Assembly: GCA_033297075.1 (NCBI GenBank)
Contig: MU858061.1
Coordinates: 1 to 64,000 of the forward strand
DNA from: Rhypophila decipiens
Taxonomy: Eukaryota > Ascomycota > Sordariomycetes > Sordariales > Naviculisporaceae
DNA length: 64,000 nt
Direction of reading: 5' to 3'
Shown: in pieces, positions 31,380-43,591 of the stretch
Layout: every line of letters begins with the position of its first letter
Numbering within the stretch: position 1 is the stretch's first letter
Translations under genes and position numbers: made by a program
Notes under the pieces: model-generated
What the model was told of the DNA's origin: nothing
The model's input: the letters and a program-made list of their open reading frames with translations, nothing else
Database searches by the model: none

Positions 31380-32300
31380 GTAAGTATCTTTCCATTTTTC
31401 ACATCAATCACCAGCAACACATGATGAAAACAAGCGATATTTTTTGTCAGGCAGCCTACAATTTGTTGATGGTTGTCAATGAGAAGAAACAATTGGCAAG
31501 ATCTGACTCTGTTGATGCTCTTTCCTCTCACTCTCCTTTCGAAACTCGAGTGTCTGTACTAACGGCTTCGGTACTGTCAGAACTCACAACGGAATACTCC
31601 CACACGCCTCTGAATATAAGTATCTTTTCATGTTTTATACCAATCACCAACAACACATGATGAAAAGTCATATCGTTTGTCAGGCAGCGTACTAGTTGTT
31701 GATGGCTGTCAATGAGAAGAAACAATCGGCAAGATCTGACCGTGTTGACTCTCTTTCCCCCCACACTTCCTCAAACACTTTGACACCATATGACTGACGG
31801 CTCTCAAGGTATTTGCACGGCAATCTCACGCTTCTTTGAGTGTAAGTACCTTGCATTTTCATGCACGGATTGGTTCCAACCCATCAAACACATGATGCAG
31901 AACAAGAAGAGAGGCTTCGCAGGCAGCCCACATTTGTTGATGGTTGTCAATGAGAACATTTTCTAAGCCAAATCTGACCGTGTTCAAACTCTTCCCTTGT
32001 GTCCTTCCTCCGACCGGTCTGGTATCATGTGGCTAACGGCTCGACGTACTTGTTTCTAGGGCTCCCGTCGTCATCCTCTTTCAGTGTAAGTATCTTCCAT
32101 TTCCTTTCACACACGCGACACATGATGCAAAACAAGCAAGGCAAAGGAGCAACTATTTTCAGTTTGCAGGCAGCCCACATTGTAGATGGTTGTCAATGAG
32201 GAAAACAAGCCAAATCTGACCGTGTTCAACATCTTCCCCTCTGCTCTTCACTCCAATACCTGGTGTCGTGTGGCTAACGGGTCGATAGATTTTTCTCTAG
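31380..32300 (+). repeat. Four-copy tandem array (about 215-245 bp units) with splice-like signals
   Basis: Copies start at about 31380, 31617, 31841 and 32086. Each has, in order, GTAAGTATC (ATAAGTATC in copy 2, GTAAGTACC in copy 3), CACATGATG, AAACAAG or similar, CAGGCAGCC, TTGTTGATGG(T/C)TGTCAATGAG (TGTAGATGG in copy 4), ATCTGAC-x-GTGTT and GGCTAACGG-like. The donor-like start, branch-like CTAAC and following TAG/CAG mean that each unit looks like intron and small-exon parts. No long open frame spans the units, so coding status is unknown. Confidence 0.75.
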
Positions 32301-34311
32301 GACTTTTAATGCTTGTTCTCGCGAACCCCAATGTGTTTCCCGGGACTGCGTCTCAATTGCGGTGGATATACGTGATGAACAAGACGCAAATCAATACAAG
32401 GAGGCGACCGGTCTGGCGATGATCTTCAATCACATGGTGGAAGGCGTGGGTCTTGGAACAGTTTGCGAATGGAGCTTGCTTTATCATGGTACTTCAAGTT
32501 CAAGAGCAGAGAGGACAAAGGCAAGCATGTGGATACAGCTTACACATCCCCCGCGAGGAAATCACTGTCGCTCAGACATGATGGCCCTTGGTTGGATTCA
32601 AGTGATAGCGTTGCCATTCATTGATGCACTTCGGTGATTGAGGGCTTGGTCGAATTAGCTACAAGATACCCACACATCAACGCATTGTCTGAGTGACGAA
32701 TTCTGTTTGAAGTCGCGCTTGAGATTGATGAGGTTCATGTTGGTGATGGTGGTGGCTGAATAAGGCTACAGGGTGTCATTGACACGAAGCTGACCAATCA
32801 TATTACACAGCTCAAAAGCGGCCCAAGACATTCCATAAGCTTTGACGCTCTCTGACCGTCATGAGTGATTAGAATCGCACCAGTATGTTGACTACGCAGC
32901 TTGAGTATCCTATCATGCAGTTGCAGATATTAGGAAGTATTTGTCATCTGCCTGTCATGAATGGCCAGCCGTACTCCTTCCTCCAAATTTGCGCCGTGTC
33001 CGGTGTGTCATACTCGACACTCTTGTAGACAGACAGTTCCACCGTAGGGAGATGGCTGCCGAGGAAGGTACTCGTTCGCGACTTGGATTGTCAGATAGGT
33101 GTTGGGTACATTTGTCGTGTATAAGGAGGATAATACCCAGTGCTTATACTGATGGGGCTGTTGAGATAACACCATATGAACAGGAGGCTCCCAGTGCTTG
33201 TCCCATGACTGGCTCTCATGACGTCGACTCGTCCGGGTCGATGTACCAGGGATGCCTTGGATGAGGCGGAATGAACGGTGGTACTTGGTATAATCTCGAC
33301 AGTAAGCCGAGACATCTTTGGCCGGAGATATGCATGCTCAGCGACGGATCGTCTTTGTATCTTGGGTTGGTGCAAAATGCTTCTTGGATTTATATTGCGC
33401 ACCATGTCGTGAGGACAACGCATACCATATGAACAGCGCATTCCAAGACAATGAATAATCCATTGACAAATATAAAGAGAGTGGTATTATAACGAAGCTA
33501 TTTTGATAAAAGACTATGAAAACAAAGGTAATGGGATATCCAGGGTCGAAAGGAAGCATCAAAAAAACGAAAAGAAAAGAAAGCTACTAAATGACCGGTT
33601 AGATGTGACTTGTCCAACTTCAACGACTAGACCTTCTTTCTACTGTGGTCCCAGGTGATTTTCCCCCTCAAGTCGATGGTGATGATGAGATGAGATCCTT
33701 CAGATGTGCCTCTTCTTTCTTTTAGGGTCCTTCTTTTACATCCTCGATATCTCCACGCATATTTTCTTCGTCTCCCATATCATTGTCCCGGTCTTGTCCC
33801 TGATGATATTGTCAGGGTATTTAACACGACTCCTCGCTCACAAAGTACAACCGCCTTTCGTTGAATCATCACCGTCGCCATCATCATCCGTCTCATCCGT
33901 CATCTGCTCATCCTGTCTCACCCGCTGTATCCCAAAACCGGGGTATCGATAACGTCGGTAGATTGCGTCGATAAGCCCCGCACACGCAACCACTCTGGTC
34001 GACTCTGGTGACCCAAAAGAAGAGAATCCTGGCAACTATCCAACGTCCTTGAGTCGCAGTCAACCTCGTCGATCCAACCCGAGGTGAGTAACCAAGGCTT
34101 TGACTGAGTTTTCTCCTTTCCAAAATTTTCACATAAGGACACATATCATACTGTCCCTCTTGCGCTTCCTCCTCTCCTCCTCTTCCCCCTCCCAAGCAAC
34201 AATCTCGACTTCCTTCAGGTCGATCCCGCTGTCCTGGCCAACATCCTCCTCATCCTCAGGCTCCTCATCAAGCGACTGCAACAAATCCTTCAACACCAAC
34301 AAAGAAGACTC
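32301..34311. other. No supported gene; possible terminal exon at 32362-32637
   Basis: The plus-strand frame 32362-32637 directly after the tandem array has even composition (QYKEATGLAMIFNHMVEGVGLGTV) and could be the last exon of a gene built on the array. The rest is short frames without features. Confidence 0.3.
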
Positions 34312-36594
34312 CTACTCTTCCTGCTGCTGCATAAGCATCTGTTGATGAGTCGGATAATGCTGCCTCGACCTCGCCCTCGACAAATCAATCGGCCCGACAT
34401 CGAACCCATGCCCTTTGCCATTGCTGTTATAGCTCGTCTGGCTCGGATGCCGCCTTATACTGCTCTTTGCGCTCCCAGCACTGGCATGACTCCTTCCCGT
34501 CCCCGGCCTCATCTCTTGGCTCTGTGGCACTACTTGCACATTCTGCGTGGCGGCGACCTCCCTAACCTCCCAGACGCCAACCTCACCTTCACTATTCCCA
34601 ATAAACAAAAACCCGCCATCAGCAGAGAAACTCATCTCGGTAACCTTTTGCAGACTATCCAACATCTGGAACCCAGGTTTCGGCCCGCAATCAGATGCCT
34701 CCGGGTCTGGCCAGCACCATAATCTCTTTCCACTCATGGCATCGAGAATAACCAGATTTCCTCTCGCCCCCAGGCCGGTACCTGCTTGGTCGCAATACGC
34801 AATGAATCTGCAATCCGGCGAGACACACGAGATGGCATTTGGAATGCGAAACGTTCGCGTCTGGGAGATTCCGGAGCCGCCAAAGTCCCAGACTAATACG
34901 TACCGAAAGCGCACGTCTACCGGTGTGAGGTTGTACCCCTGACCGCCGCGCGAGGCAGGGACAGGCACGGCGCGGTATCCTGCTGGAATCCAGATCGAGA
35001 CTGCCACCGAGCCGTAGGTTGCGAGCGAAGATGGAAGCGCGGAATCGAGTTCGGGATGTTGCCAGGGTGCTACTACTTGATAGGGCGCATCGGGGGGGGT
35101 ATTCGGATCGTCTTGGTCGGCGACATTCCATGCTACCAGCAAAGTCTCGTTCTCGCTAGGCGGGTGGCCTGGTCGTGGAGGACGAGGACCGGAAGCTGCT
35201 ACCAAGATGGGGCCAGTCGAGGAAAATGCCAGCTCGGGGTATTTTGGCAGGACTGGCAGACCAGCAGCGAGGAGGTTGATAGTCCGAGAAAGCTTGAAGG
35301 GCTTCTTGGAGTGCGGCGTGGTGGACCACAATTCGAGCGTGTCCCTGTCGCCGCGGTAGGTTACCAGCGCCGGGAAAGCAGACTCGTACACGTTGGAGCG
35401 CACCGCCGCCCAGCGCTCGGCCTTGTCGATGGTCTGCAGTTTCTTGTTCTTGGCCCAGTCCCAGAGCTCGAGCGAGTCACCGAAGCCGGAGGCAATGCCG
35501 ATCAGGCAAGACGGTTCCGAGAGGATCGCGTGGCTGCGGACAAAGTAGTTGCGCCCGCGGACTTGAGCTGTGGTCAGGGATTTGAACTTGATTACGCTTT
35601 GCAGCGTCCCGCTGCCGACGGACCAGACGCGGATGACGTTGTTGCCGTGCTTGCTGGCTAGCGTGGTCGACGCGCCGGTTACGTCGAAGAAGTAGACGTT
35701 CTTGTCTTTGGCTGCCTTGGAGTACTTGTCCTCGGCGGTGAGTTGTTTCCAGGCGGCGATGTCTAGTGCTGTGGAGCCATGGGCGATGGGGAGCCCAGCT
35801 GGCTGATCGAGCTCAGAGATGGGCGGTGGCGACTGGAAGGGGTACGAATTGGTATGGGGCGAGGTGGTATTGGAGAACTGGTCCAGACTGGAGTTTCCGT
35901 GGGAGGAGGACTGGGAGTAACGCGATGCGTCAGTGGAAGAGTTTGCCTCGGATTGGGCGTCGATGGATCCACGATGGGAGGAGAGTCGCCGGGATGCCTT
36001 GGAGCCAGGCATGTTCGGGACCGGCGGCAGACCCTTGGTCGGCGGTGCGCCGGCTGGAGGGTACAAGCTGTACACCGAGGTTGCATTGGAAGGGCGTCTC
36101 TCGACGGCGGTGTTTGCGTCGTATCGTGATTTGCCTGAGGATGGACGTACCGTCTTGAAGGACTGTGCCGATGGGGTTCCGGGGTATGCCAATAGCTGCT
36201 CGTCATATTCGTCGTCGAGCTGGTCCTGGCGGTCCTGGCGGTCTCGTCGGCTGCCCCAGGTGTCGTGACCGTTGGGCGATGTGGGTGACTGCGGGAGGTT
36301 GCTGTGGGATGCGACTCTGCGTTGGGAACCGGGTACCATCTGTCGCCTATCCAGTGGTTGCGTTGACGACGGCACCATGCCGCTGCCGTGGTGGGCCGAG
36401 AGGTAACCATTGGCCGATTTCTTGGATTCGGCCCGGGGAACGTTGACGTCGAGGCGTCGCAATGTGCTCCTATTCACATCAAAAAGGGGTCTTTGTTAGC
36501 CTCCGATCCGCCTATAGCAAACAATTGCTCAACAAGTCCATTCTTACACCATGTCGTCCATTTCAGCCGCACTTCGTCCGACCAAACGGTCCAT
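34312..36594 (-). CDS. WD40/beta-propeller-type repeat protein with disordered N-terminus
   Basis: Two-exon model: 36594-36548 and 36469-34312 (intron 78 nt, GTAAGA to GAATAG, phase 2), 734 residues. Start is ATG 36594 (MDRLVGRSAAEMDDMV); an ATG in exon 2 near 36479 is followed at once by a stop, so the first exon is needed. The first third is Ser/Pro/Arg-rich and probably disordered (SPTSPNGHDTWGS, GAPPTKGLPPVPN). The remainder has propeller-like blades ending in Trp-Asp-type pairs: NNVIRVWSVGSGTLQSVIKF, GDSLELWDWAKNKKLQTI, DTLELWSTTP, RYVLVWDFGGSG, NLVILDAMSGKRLWCW and FLFIGNSEGEVGVWEV. Such proteins act as scaffolds; no partner can be named. The C-terminus is Gln-rich. The frame is intact. 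Confidence 0.75.
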
Positions 36595-39500
36595 CAGATT
36601 ATAGCGTATCGGTGGCGGGAGAGGCGTTCACCAAGACGGGAGGCTTGCTTATTTGCAGTGTGTTTAAAAACAAGGTTAATTGTTGCCGTCGACGGAGCTC
36701 GTACAAGCAGTGAATGAAGGTTTCGTCGAGGAGAGAAGCAGAGTTGACCAGGTCGTCGAGAACTCGTCGGGGTCCGAGTAAGGGTCGCCACCCCAGTATC
36801 ACGCGAGCCAAGTTTTATCCGAACCAGCCAGAATGTGTGATCTCAGTGACAAATCGGTTTGGTCGAACAGATGATGGGATATTTTCGTCTGGTGGTAGAG
36901 ATTGAAGCGCTGAAGTTGGTGTTGATATTGTTGCTGTTGTTACAATACTCGAGATGAAATGTACCGCCAAGTGCAAGATCAACAGTGGACCTGTTCACAA
37001 ACTGAGGTTTCCACGCAAAGGAGGACACGAAAAAATAAGAGGACCTCAAAAATAAGCGAGTCAAGAGACGAACAGTTGGGGAAAAGGATCGAAAGAAAGG
37101 TCAGGTTGGCTGGTCCAGTTTATGGTACGGTTGGTCTGAGGTCAGCAGCACCTCCTTTCCCAACCACGGGGTTCGGGGAAGCTGTCAAGCTTATACCCTA
37201 CGGCACGAGGAAGGATTCCGCACACAACGGCTACGGCTACGGTACTGCACTGCACCAAGGAGCTCTTCAGGGCCCCCCTCATCTGCGCACTTCAGGCTAG
37301 AGTCAACTAGGATCCAATAGTGGGCTTGAGTGGGTTGGCGAGCTGATCTTGCCCCAGATAATCGACTCCAGACCGAACCCACTTTCTCCCCGTTCAGGGA
37401 TGGAGCTCCCCTGTCGAGATGCCATCAGATGGGGACTTCCTCCACGAAAAACCCACCTTTCCTCCACAAGACATCAGACCCGCGCAATTGCGCAACAATC
37501 ACAGCGAATCGACTCTCAGCAAAGGCGAGAAACCCAACCCGAAGCTTGGACTGCGCCCGGTATACCGTGTTGGTAACTGGCGGATGGAGAGACATTGTCC
37601 AATCAGCAGCGGTCTTGGCCAACTTGATTTAGGCCTTTTGTTCCTAGGGGCTAGCGTCGTGGGGTGAACCAGTCTTCCACGTGCTGTGACCCCTGGCTCC
37701 CGAGGATCAAAGATCTTGTCTTTTGCCCGTGCCGCTTCCTGTTTTCCTGCGTTCGCAGCTCGGATTGTTGAGCCCAGGCCGCCTTATCACTGCCTTCCAG
37801 GGGTCGGAGGTCTGCTTTGGGCTGACGTACAGCTATCGTGACCAATAACAGACAGAGCCAGCACTGGACGAGGCGTGGCGAAAAAGCACGAGTGCGGTGA
37901 GGTATCCCCTATATCGTGCTTGGAATAATGAATTTACAGGGCAGAGAAGAGGCCAAAGCTCTCGATTTATTGAGGCCCAGTCTGCGACCCATGCACACAT
38001 CAAGTCTTGTCTCCTGATTGCAGAAGAAAGAATCATCACACGATGAGCAAAAACAAACGAAAAGTTGGACATGAGAAACTCGGCCTAACGGTCGTCGATG
38101 GTAGGCTATTCCCAAACACATCTTGCCGTAAAAAGGCTGATGTGACCCAAAAGGCCCGAAGACAGGAACACCCAGCGAGTCCCAAACTGCCAAAGTTATG
38201 CCATCGAGAGTATCACCCAGCTGCCTGCCAGGCCTGCGAGGTCACCCAAAGTGACGCCTTCCCGTCCAACCTTGCCGAATGAGGTCTTAGACTTGCAGCT
38301 GTCAAGGTTGTCGAGCGGTAGCGTCATAATGAAACTGGGGACTCGAGAGATTGAAGATGGAGCCGCTTTCAACAGAGGTCATTTCCTCCGCAGTCAACTC
38401 CACAGAAACTGTGACTCCATTTCTCCAAATCTCTTTCCCCCGCGGTACGAGTTCGGTAGGCGGGGCGTTCTCTCTCTCCTTACCCTCGATTCTCCAAGGA
38501 GCAAGCCGCCGGCTGCTCAGTGCACCACTTCCTTGTGAACCCTCAACCCCTGCACCATGAGCCCCAGCGGTCAGGGTTCAGAACGGAGCACATCATCAAG
38601 GTCACAGCGCACGGTCTTGCACTCGGAATCCTCTGATCCTCTGATGCATCAGCAAAATTCTTGGAATAAAAACTCCAGCTTCGTCATCCCGGCTTGGTGG
38701 TTGGGAAGCGGCTAAATTGTCACGAGTAAGAAGGATGCCGAGATGACGGTTCATCGCCAACAAGACGATAATCACGAACTTCATGTGCCCAAGACCCCGG
38801 CAGTTCTGGTGTCCATATAAAAAGCTTCTGGCTTCCGACTACAACCGTTAGCACTTGCTCCAAGGTGGATATCATCCAGATCTGCGGGAACTTGAGTCTT
38901 GGTCTCTCTTCCGCCTTCTCATCATTCATCAGTCGCTCACGAGATCTCGGTTTTAGCCCCCAGCGCCTGATATTGGGACTTTGGTGATAGGATATTTTCT
39001 TTCCATGCCTCACCCACCCTCTAGGGGTTGCATACTCCAGTCCGGATCGAGCCTCAATACTTTCACCTGAATGGCCTCCTTATCCTGCGCCGGTCGGTGG
39101 GTAAAACCCGAATATCCGTAAGTAAGTACCTTACTACGACCTCCTCTTCTGAATAATCGCCGGTGCGCCACAGCGCCTCTCATGTCTCACAATGCTCACT
39201 GAGTCGGTGAAGAAAGAGAAGGAGGCACGAAACATTTTTTCGCCTCCTTTTCTTATTCCCGCCCTATCCAATCCCAATACTCAAACTTGAGCCTCTAGTC
39301 ACACAAAACGGACCGACACCACACACTACTCCGTATTATCTACCGGGTTGCCAACTTTTCTAGCAATTCGACCGGTCAAACGAAAAGACTACTCAAGTCT
39401 CACACCACCAAGTACAAGAGATGGTGTTACCAAGTTATAGATTCAGTCGGTCGTCAATAATCGCAATCAACATCCCACGCCCACTGTGCCGTGCACTTAC

Positions 39501-41613
39501 CGTACGGATAGCCACCAAACCGATCAAGAATCATCCGAGACGAGCCACCCGAGAGAAGGACAAGACTTGCACTAACGAATCTAAGCACTTTTCGCTTCTC
39601 CTCGCGTGAAATTACCTGCATGCCATGGCCGCGGATCAAGCGGTTTTTCTTCCAACACAGACACATCCTTTCCTAAAGGGGCGAAAACAAGAGAGAGTGT
39701 CGAAGAAAAAAAAGAACGAAAATCTCGCGCCGACTCTGACGACACAACTGACGTGCAGATGGCGCTATGCTTTTAAGGGTATAGCGTATTCTTTCCTTGA
39801 AGCAACTCGCTGGAGTAGGTATAGCTGCTCCCGCTCCCGCTCAGGGGTTCGAAACATGATGCTGACGAAACAGGGCAGATTCGGCAGAGGAACTGCACTG
39901 CAGGTGTCCGTGCCGAATTGCATTTAAATCCCTCGCTTCTGCAGGTTTATATTTGACGTCTTCACATTTGACACTGACACTCTCGTTGCTATGGAAGCCT
40001 GTTGCTCCGTCCTGTCACATGGAAATGAGGTCTGGATAAATGGGAGGGCGCTTTCGTCAATGTATATCGGTTCATCAACCTACACATCCTCATACTCATA
40101 CCGGTTTCCTCATATCACTACAGGATGAAGGAGTCCCTTAATCACGATGCTCAACTCAGTATGCTGAATAGACATTGAGAGCACAGAAACACGGGTAATT
40201 ATCATGTACCAAGGTAAAGTCAGGTGATCTTCGTGTCTATATGACTACCGCCGGCTCTCAAACTGCCTCTACGGTTGTTCATGAGACAGACCCAAGAAGT
40301 AAGGATATGCTTCCTTCGGCAATCGGCATAGGCTAGCTATACTATAACTTGACCTCGGTGTACCACAGTCGTGTACTAAGATGAACCATACAGGATCCTA
40401 AAAGACGCAGCGGTAGCCACATGGAATCACTACGCACGTGTGACGACTTTGTACACTTATGAGGCGAGCCTGGGTTGAATAGTACACATAGCTTAATCGT
40501 ACTTGCATATGTAGTGGAAAGCTAAACTTTATCTTGATCTCGGTGTATCACAGTGCCAAACAGACGGAGTCACTGACAACATTATAGAGTACAACGGGAA
40601 AATGCTCCAAACCCAAGTCCACTATTAAGTTGTTGCAGATTGTACATGTAGACTACATGTAGATGGTGTGGATGAAGGGTAAGTAAGTCCCTACAAGTGT
40701 AGGCAGGACATTGCCAACGAATGTGCAAAGCAAGCACCAGACAAGGTGAATATTTCCTGCGAGGCCATCCATCACAGTGTCCATCTGTCACAACTTGACT
40801 AGCGGACTTTGACACGTCCTTCTTGACATCTTGATAAAAAAGACCGGAGATGAGCCGATTCAGGGGTTTCTTTTTCTGGGAAGGGATTCAGGGGACGGAC
40901 ATATTTGAGAAACAAAAATCCCTCAACATGAACGCCCCGGAGAACCCCGTTGATGATTTGCCCGAGTATCCTGCCCTTGTTCCTGTCCGAGTCGGTGCCG
41001 GCCGATATGAAGATCTTGACCAGCATGTGGATTTTGTTTCAGCTTCGACATAACTGACTGTATTGATACCTGCCACTTCCAAGTCAGGACAGAGTCGGGT
41101 TTTGAGTCGCCATGATATGTAAACATTCTGTCGATTTTATATGTGCCTACACCCTGCGGTATCTAGTCGTGTTATAGGAAGCACCTGGACTTGGGACACA
41201 GTCTTCATACCATATATGTATGCTGATGCCTCGGGCACTTTTTCACTCATTCGACCTCACGACCAGGACATGGAACTGAAGGAAAATCACAGTGTCCAAG
41301 GGAGACATCCAGAGAGCTTTGTATTAATCAAGAGCGCTCTTAGTTGAACATTAAAATAATGTCCCAAGGACTCACCTCCAAGGCAGGGTACCTTGTTCCC
41401 TACTCCCTTGCTGTCTGCCTGGGAGGTTGGAATTTCCTGTCGGGTTCTTTTGATCATGTGAATAACTTGGGCTTCAGTCCTTGCAGTGGAGGGACCGAAA
41501 GACAAAACGACCCAAGCGTGTGGGACGGCCGTTATTGACCAATTCTCGATCCCGTGGCCCCAAGAAGTGCGTGGATAGGGACCACTGTTTAACTGTTGCC
41601 GCAGCCGCCCCTT
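36595..41613. other. Long interval without a supportable gene
   Basis: Numerous frames under 115 codons overlap on both strands with no motif, splice structure or bias. Two diverged copies of a CTCGGTGTA-C/T-CACAG motif (about 40351 and 40540) hint at decayed repeats. It may hold non-coding RNA or very degraded elements. Confidence 0.5.
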
Positions 41614-42495
41614 CTAGGACGGTACCCCGAAGCCCCTGTCCATACTTTCGCGGTCGGCGACCAGTTGTGAGTCGTCTATTCCTTGGGATGATTGAGAGTC
41701 TGCAGCGGCAATCTGGGACCAAAATACGACAGCCGGGTTCCTCCTTAGCAGGACTGCCCACTGAGAACCCCAATGCGGGCCTGACACTAGACTGGGGCTT
41801 GAACTCTGGGAAATTGCCCCCTTCGCTATCTGATAGGCATACTTGGCGCAGTTGTTGTTGTGGAGCGTATATTCCTTCATCCCCCTTCCTGCGGCACGAG
41901 ATGGGACTTTGATTAGCGGAGTGTCAATAAGACGTTGACCTTTCTCCTGTGGCAACTAACCGTATATTTCCACCGCGCTTGCCTCGTCCGTGGTTGTGCC
42001 CATCGCGAGCAACCCAGAGTCAGGGTCATAACCCCAAACGCTTTGTCGCCAGTCAGCCGTCTTCTTCAAGGCGGAGGATGAAGACGGGCCCAGGGCATCG
42101 TCCCGTTGTGTTACGACTCGGCCTGTCTGCGCCCAGTGTTCCTGGACAATAAACGGATCGAGGGGAGACTGGCGCTCTGATGAGCCATCGTCAAAATCGT
42201 AAGCTCGACCGGAGAGGTCAAGGCCTCCCCCGTCTTCTTTGAGGCGCTTGACGACCTTGACGATCAGCATCCGTACGTGTCTGAATCCAGCCGGGATGGT
42301 GCTCAGCCGGTAAATAACCTCGGTGACGTCAGTGCCCCAGGCATTACGGAAGGAGTAGGGCGCCAGGAATTCGAGCAAGATGAAGTGGATGCCGGGTCGC
42401 AGGTGATCTGAATCGGAGAGCTTTCGAACCGCTGCGTCGACGTGGCGGTACGCCTGTGTCGTTTTAACAAAGGATGCTCGTCGACCTGAAGACAT
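41614..42495 (-). CDS. Two-exon protein with a C-terminal NNC motif (possible papain-like fold)
   Basis: Model: 42495-41961 and 41906-41614, 275 residues; intron 54 nt (GTTAGT, GCTAATC, AAAG), phase 1. Exon 1 has RPGIHFILLEFLAPYSF and HVRMLIVKVVKRLKEDGG. Exon 2 opens with MKEYTLHNNNCAKYAYQIAKGA. A Y-x-L-x-x-NNC-x-x-Y/F segment late in a protein, with an earlier buried His (GIHFILLEF), is how circularly permuted NlpC/P60- and PPPDE/LRAT-like cysteine enzymes look. I suggest that relation only by motif. The donor is weaker than usual, but the exon 2 frame is clearly protein-like and the phase fits. No neighbour gives context. Confidence 0.5.
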
Positions 42496-43591
42496 CGTTT
42501 CTCTTCTTCTGGAGTGAAGGAAGTGGGTTTAGCAGATCAAATGATACGACAGGCTGTGCTTGTGTGAGAGGTACAGATTTGGATTGTGCGGCGGAAAAGA
42601 CGCTCAGCCGAGACCTGGACCAAGTGCACATCTCTTTCAAGCTATATACCCGTCAGGTCTCGAATCGATTCCGAAAATAGAAGAATGACGGCCCATTTAT
42701 TCTCAGGAGGCAGTTCGCGACCGAACGGGTAGTCTGAAACGCTTCACAGAAGTGAGGATGATGGATGGTGCCCTTGAGCTAACAATAAGTTTTAACCGTG
42801 GCAAGATACCATTGGCTGACGTGAGATATGCTCCAACAGGCAACAGGCAACAAGTGCACTTCTTCGTGCTTCACATCGAGTCGCATTGTTGGGAAAGGAC
42901 GATTGGTTCAAGTGGTGTTTACAGACGGGACGAAGAGGCTGCAGCCTGCAGGTTGGACTTATACCGGTCTCTTTCTTGGTTTGCATGTAACCCATGGTAT
43001 CCTTGGGCGTTTGCCTTTCAAAATGATGTTCGACCAATCTTCCCAAAGGGTCTCCTCGTCCTATGATCACACGTCTCCCACCAGTAGCCAATGTCATATT
43101 GGTACAACGCGATATGTACAGCAATGATTAATCATTGCACGTCAGCAGTCCTGGCCTTTTGATGGGACCGTTGAACTTGAACTTGGCTGCCACACCTATT
43201 TCTCAACTAGGATATTCGGTGACAGTGAGGCTAGGGCACTTTCGTACCCTGCTTTGAAAGGTGGAGGGTACCCGATCCAAGTTTAAGGTCTAGCTAATTT
43301 TATGGGGGTCCCGGTGTATTATTTGAGTACAAGAGATACCGTATTAACTCAACCGATTCAGAATAAGCCTCTCTTATATCTACTATAGTAGGCGGTCAAA
43401 CACAGTACCTGCATGTGGTTTAATCTGGCCACTCGACAGCTAGTAAGCTCGCACCACACTCCTCGATAACTGTCGTGCCAGCAAGCTTAAAGGCTATAAT
43501 AGTTGAAGGGAGCGGCAAAGTGAAGTGAGCCGTGGTTATGGATGTATAGAAACCCTAGTACTGATCGGGACTTGGTCTCCCCTACCGCTCC
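42496..43591. other. Intergenic, promoters only
   Basis: Lies between the starts of the divergent NNC-motif gene (minus) and HET gene (plus). No gene recognised. Confidence 0.6.

Noticed and set aside
31380..32300. CRISPR-like array
   Set aside because: Units are about 230 bp and diverged, in a eukaryotic genome; no short identical repeats with unique spacers.
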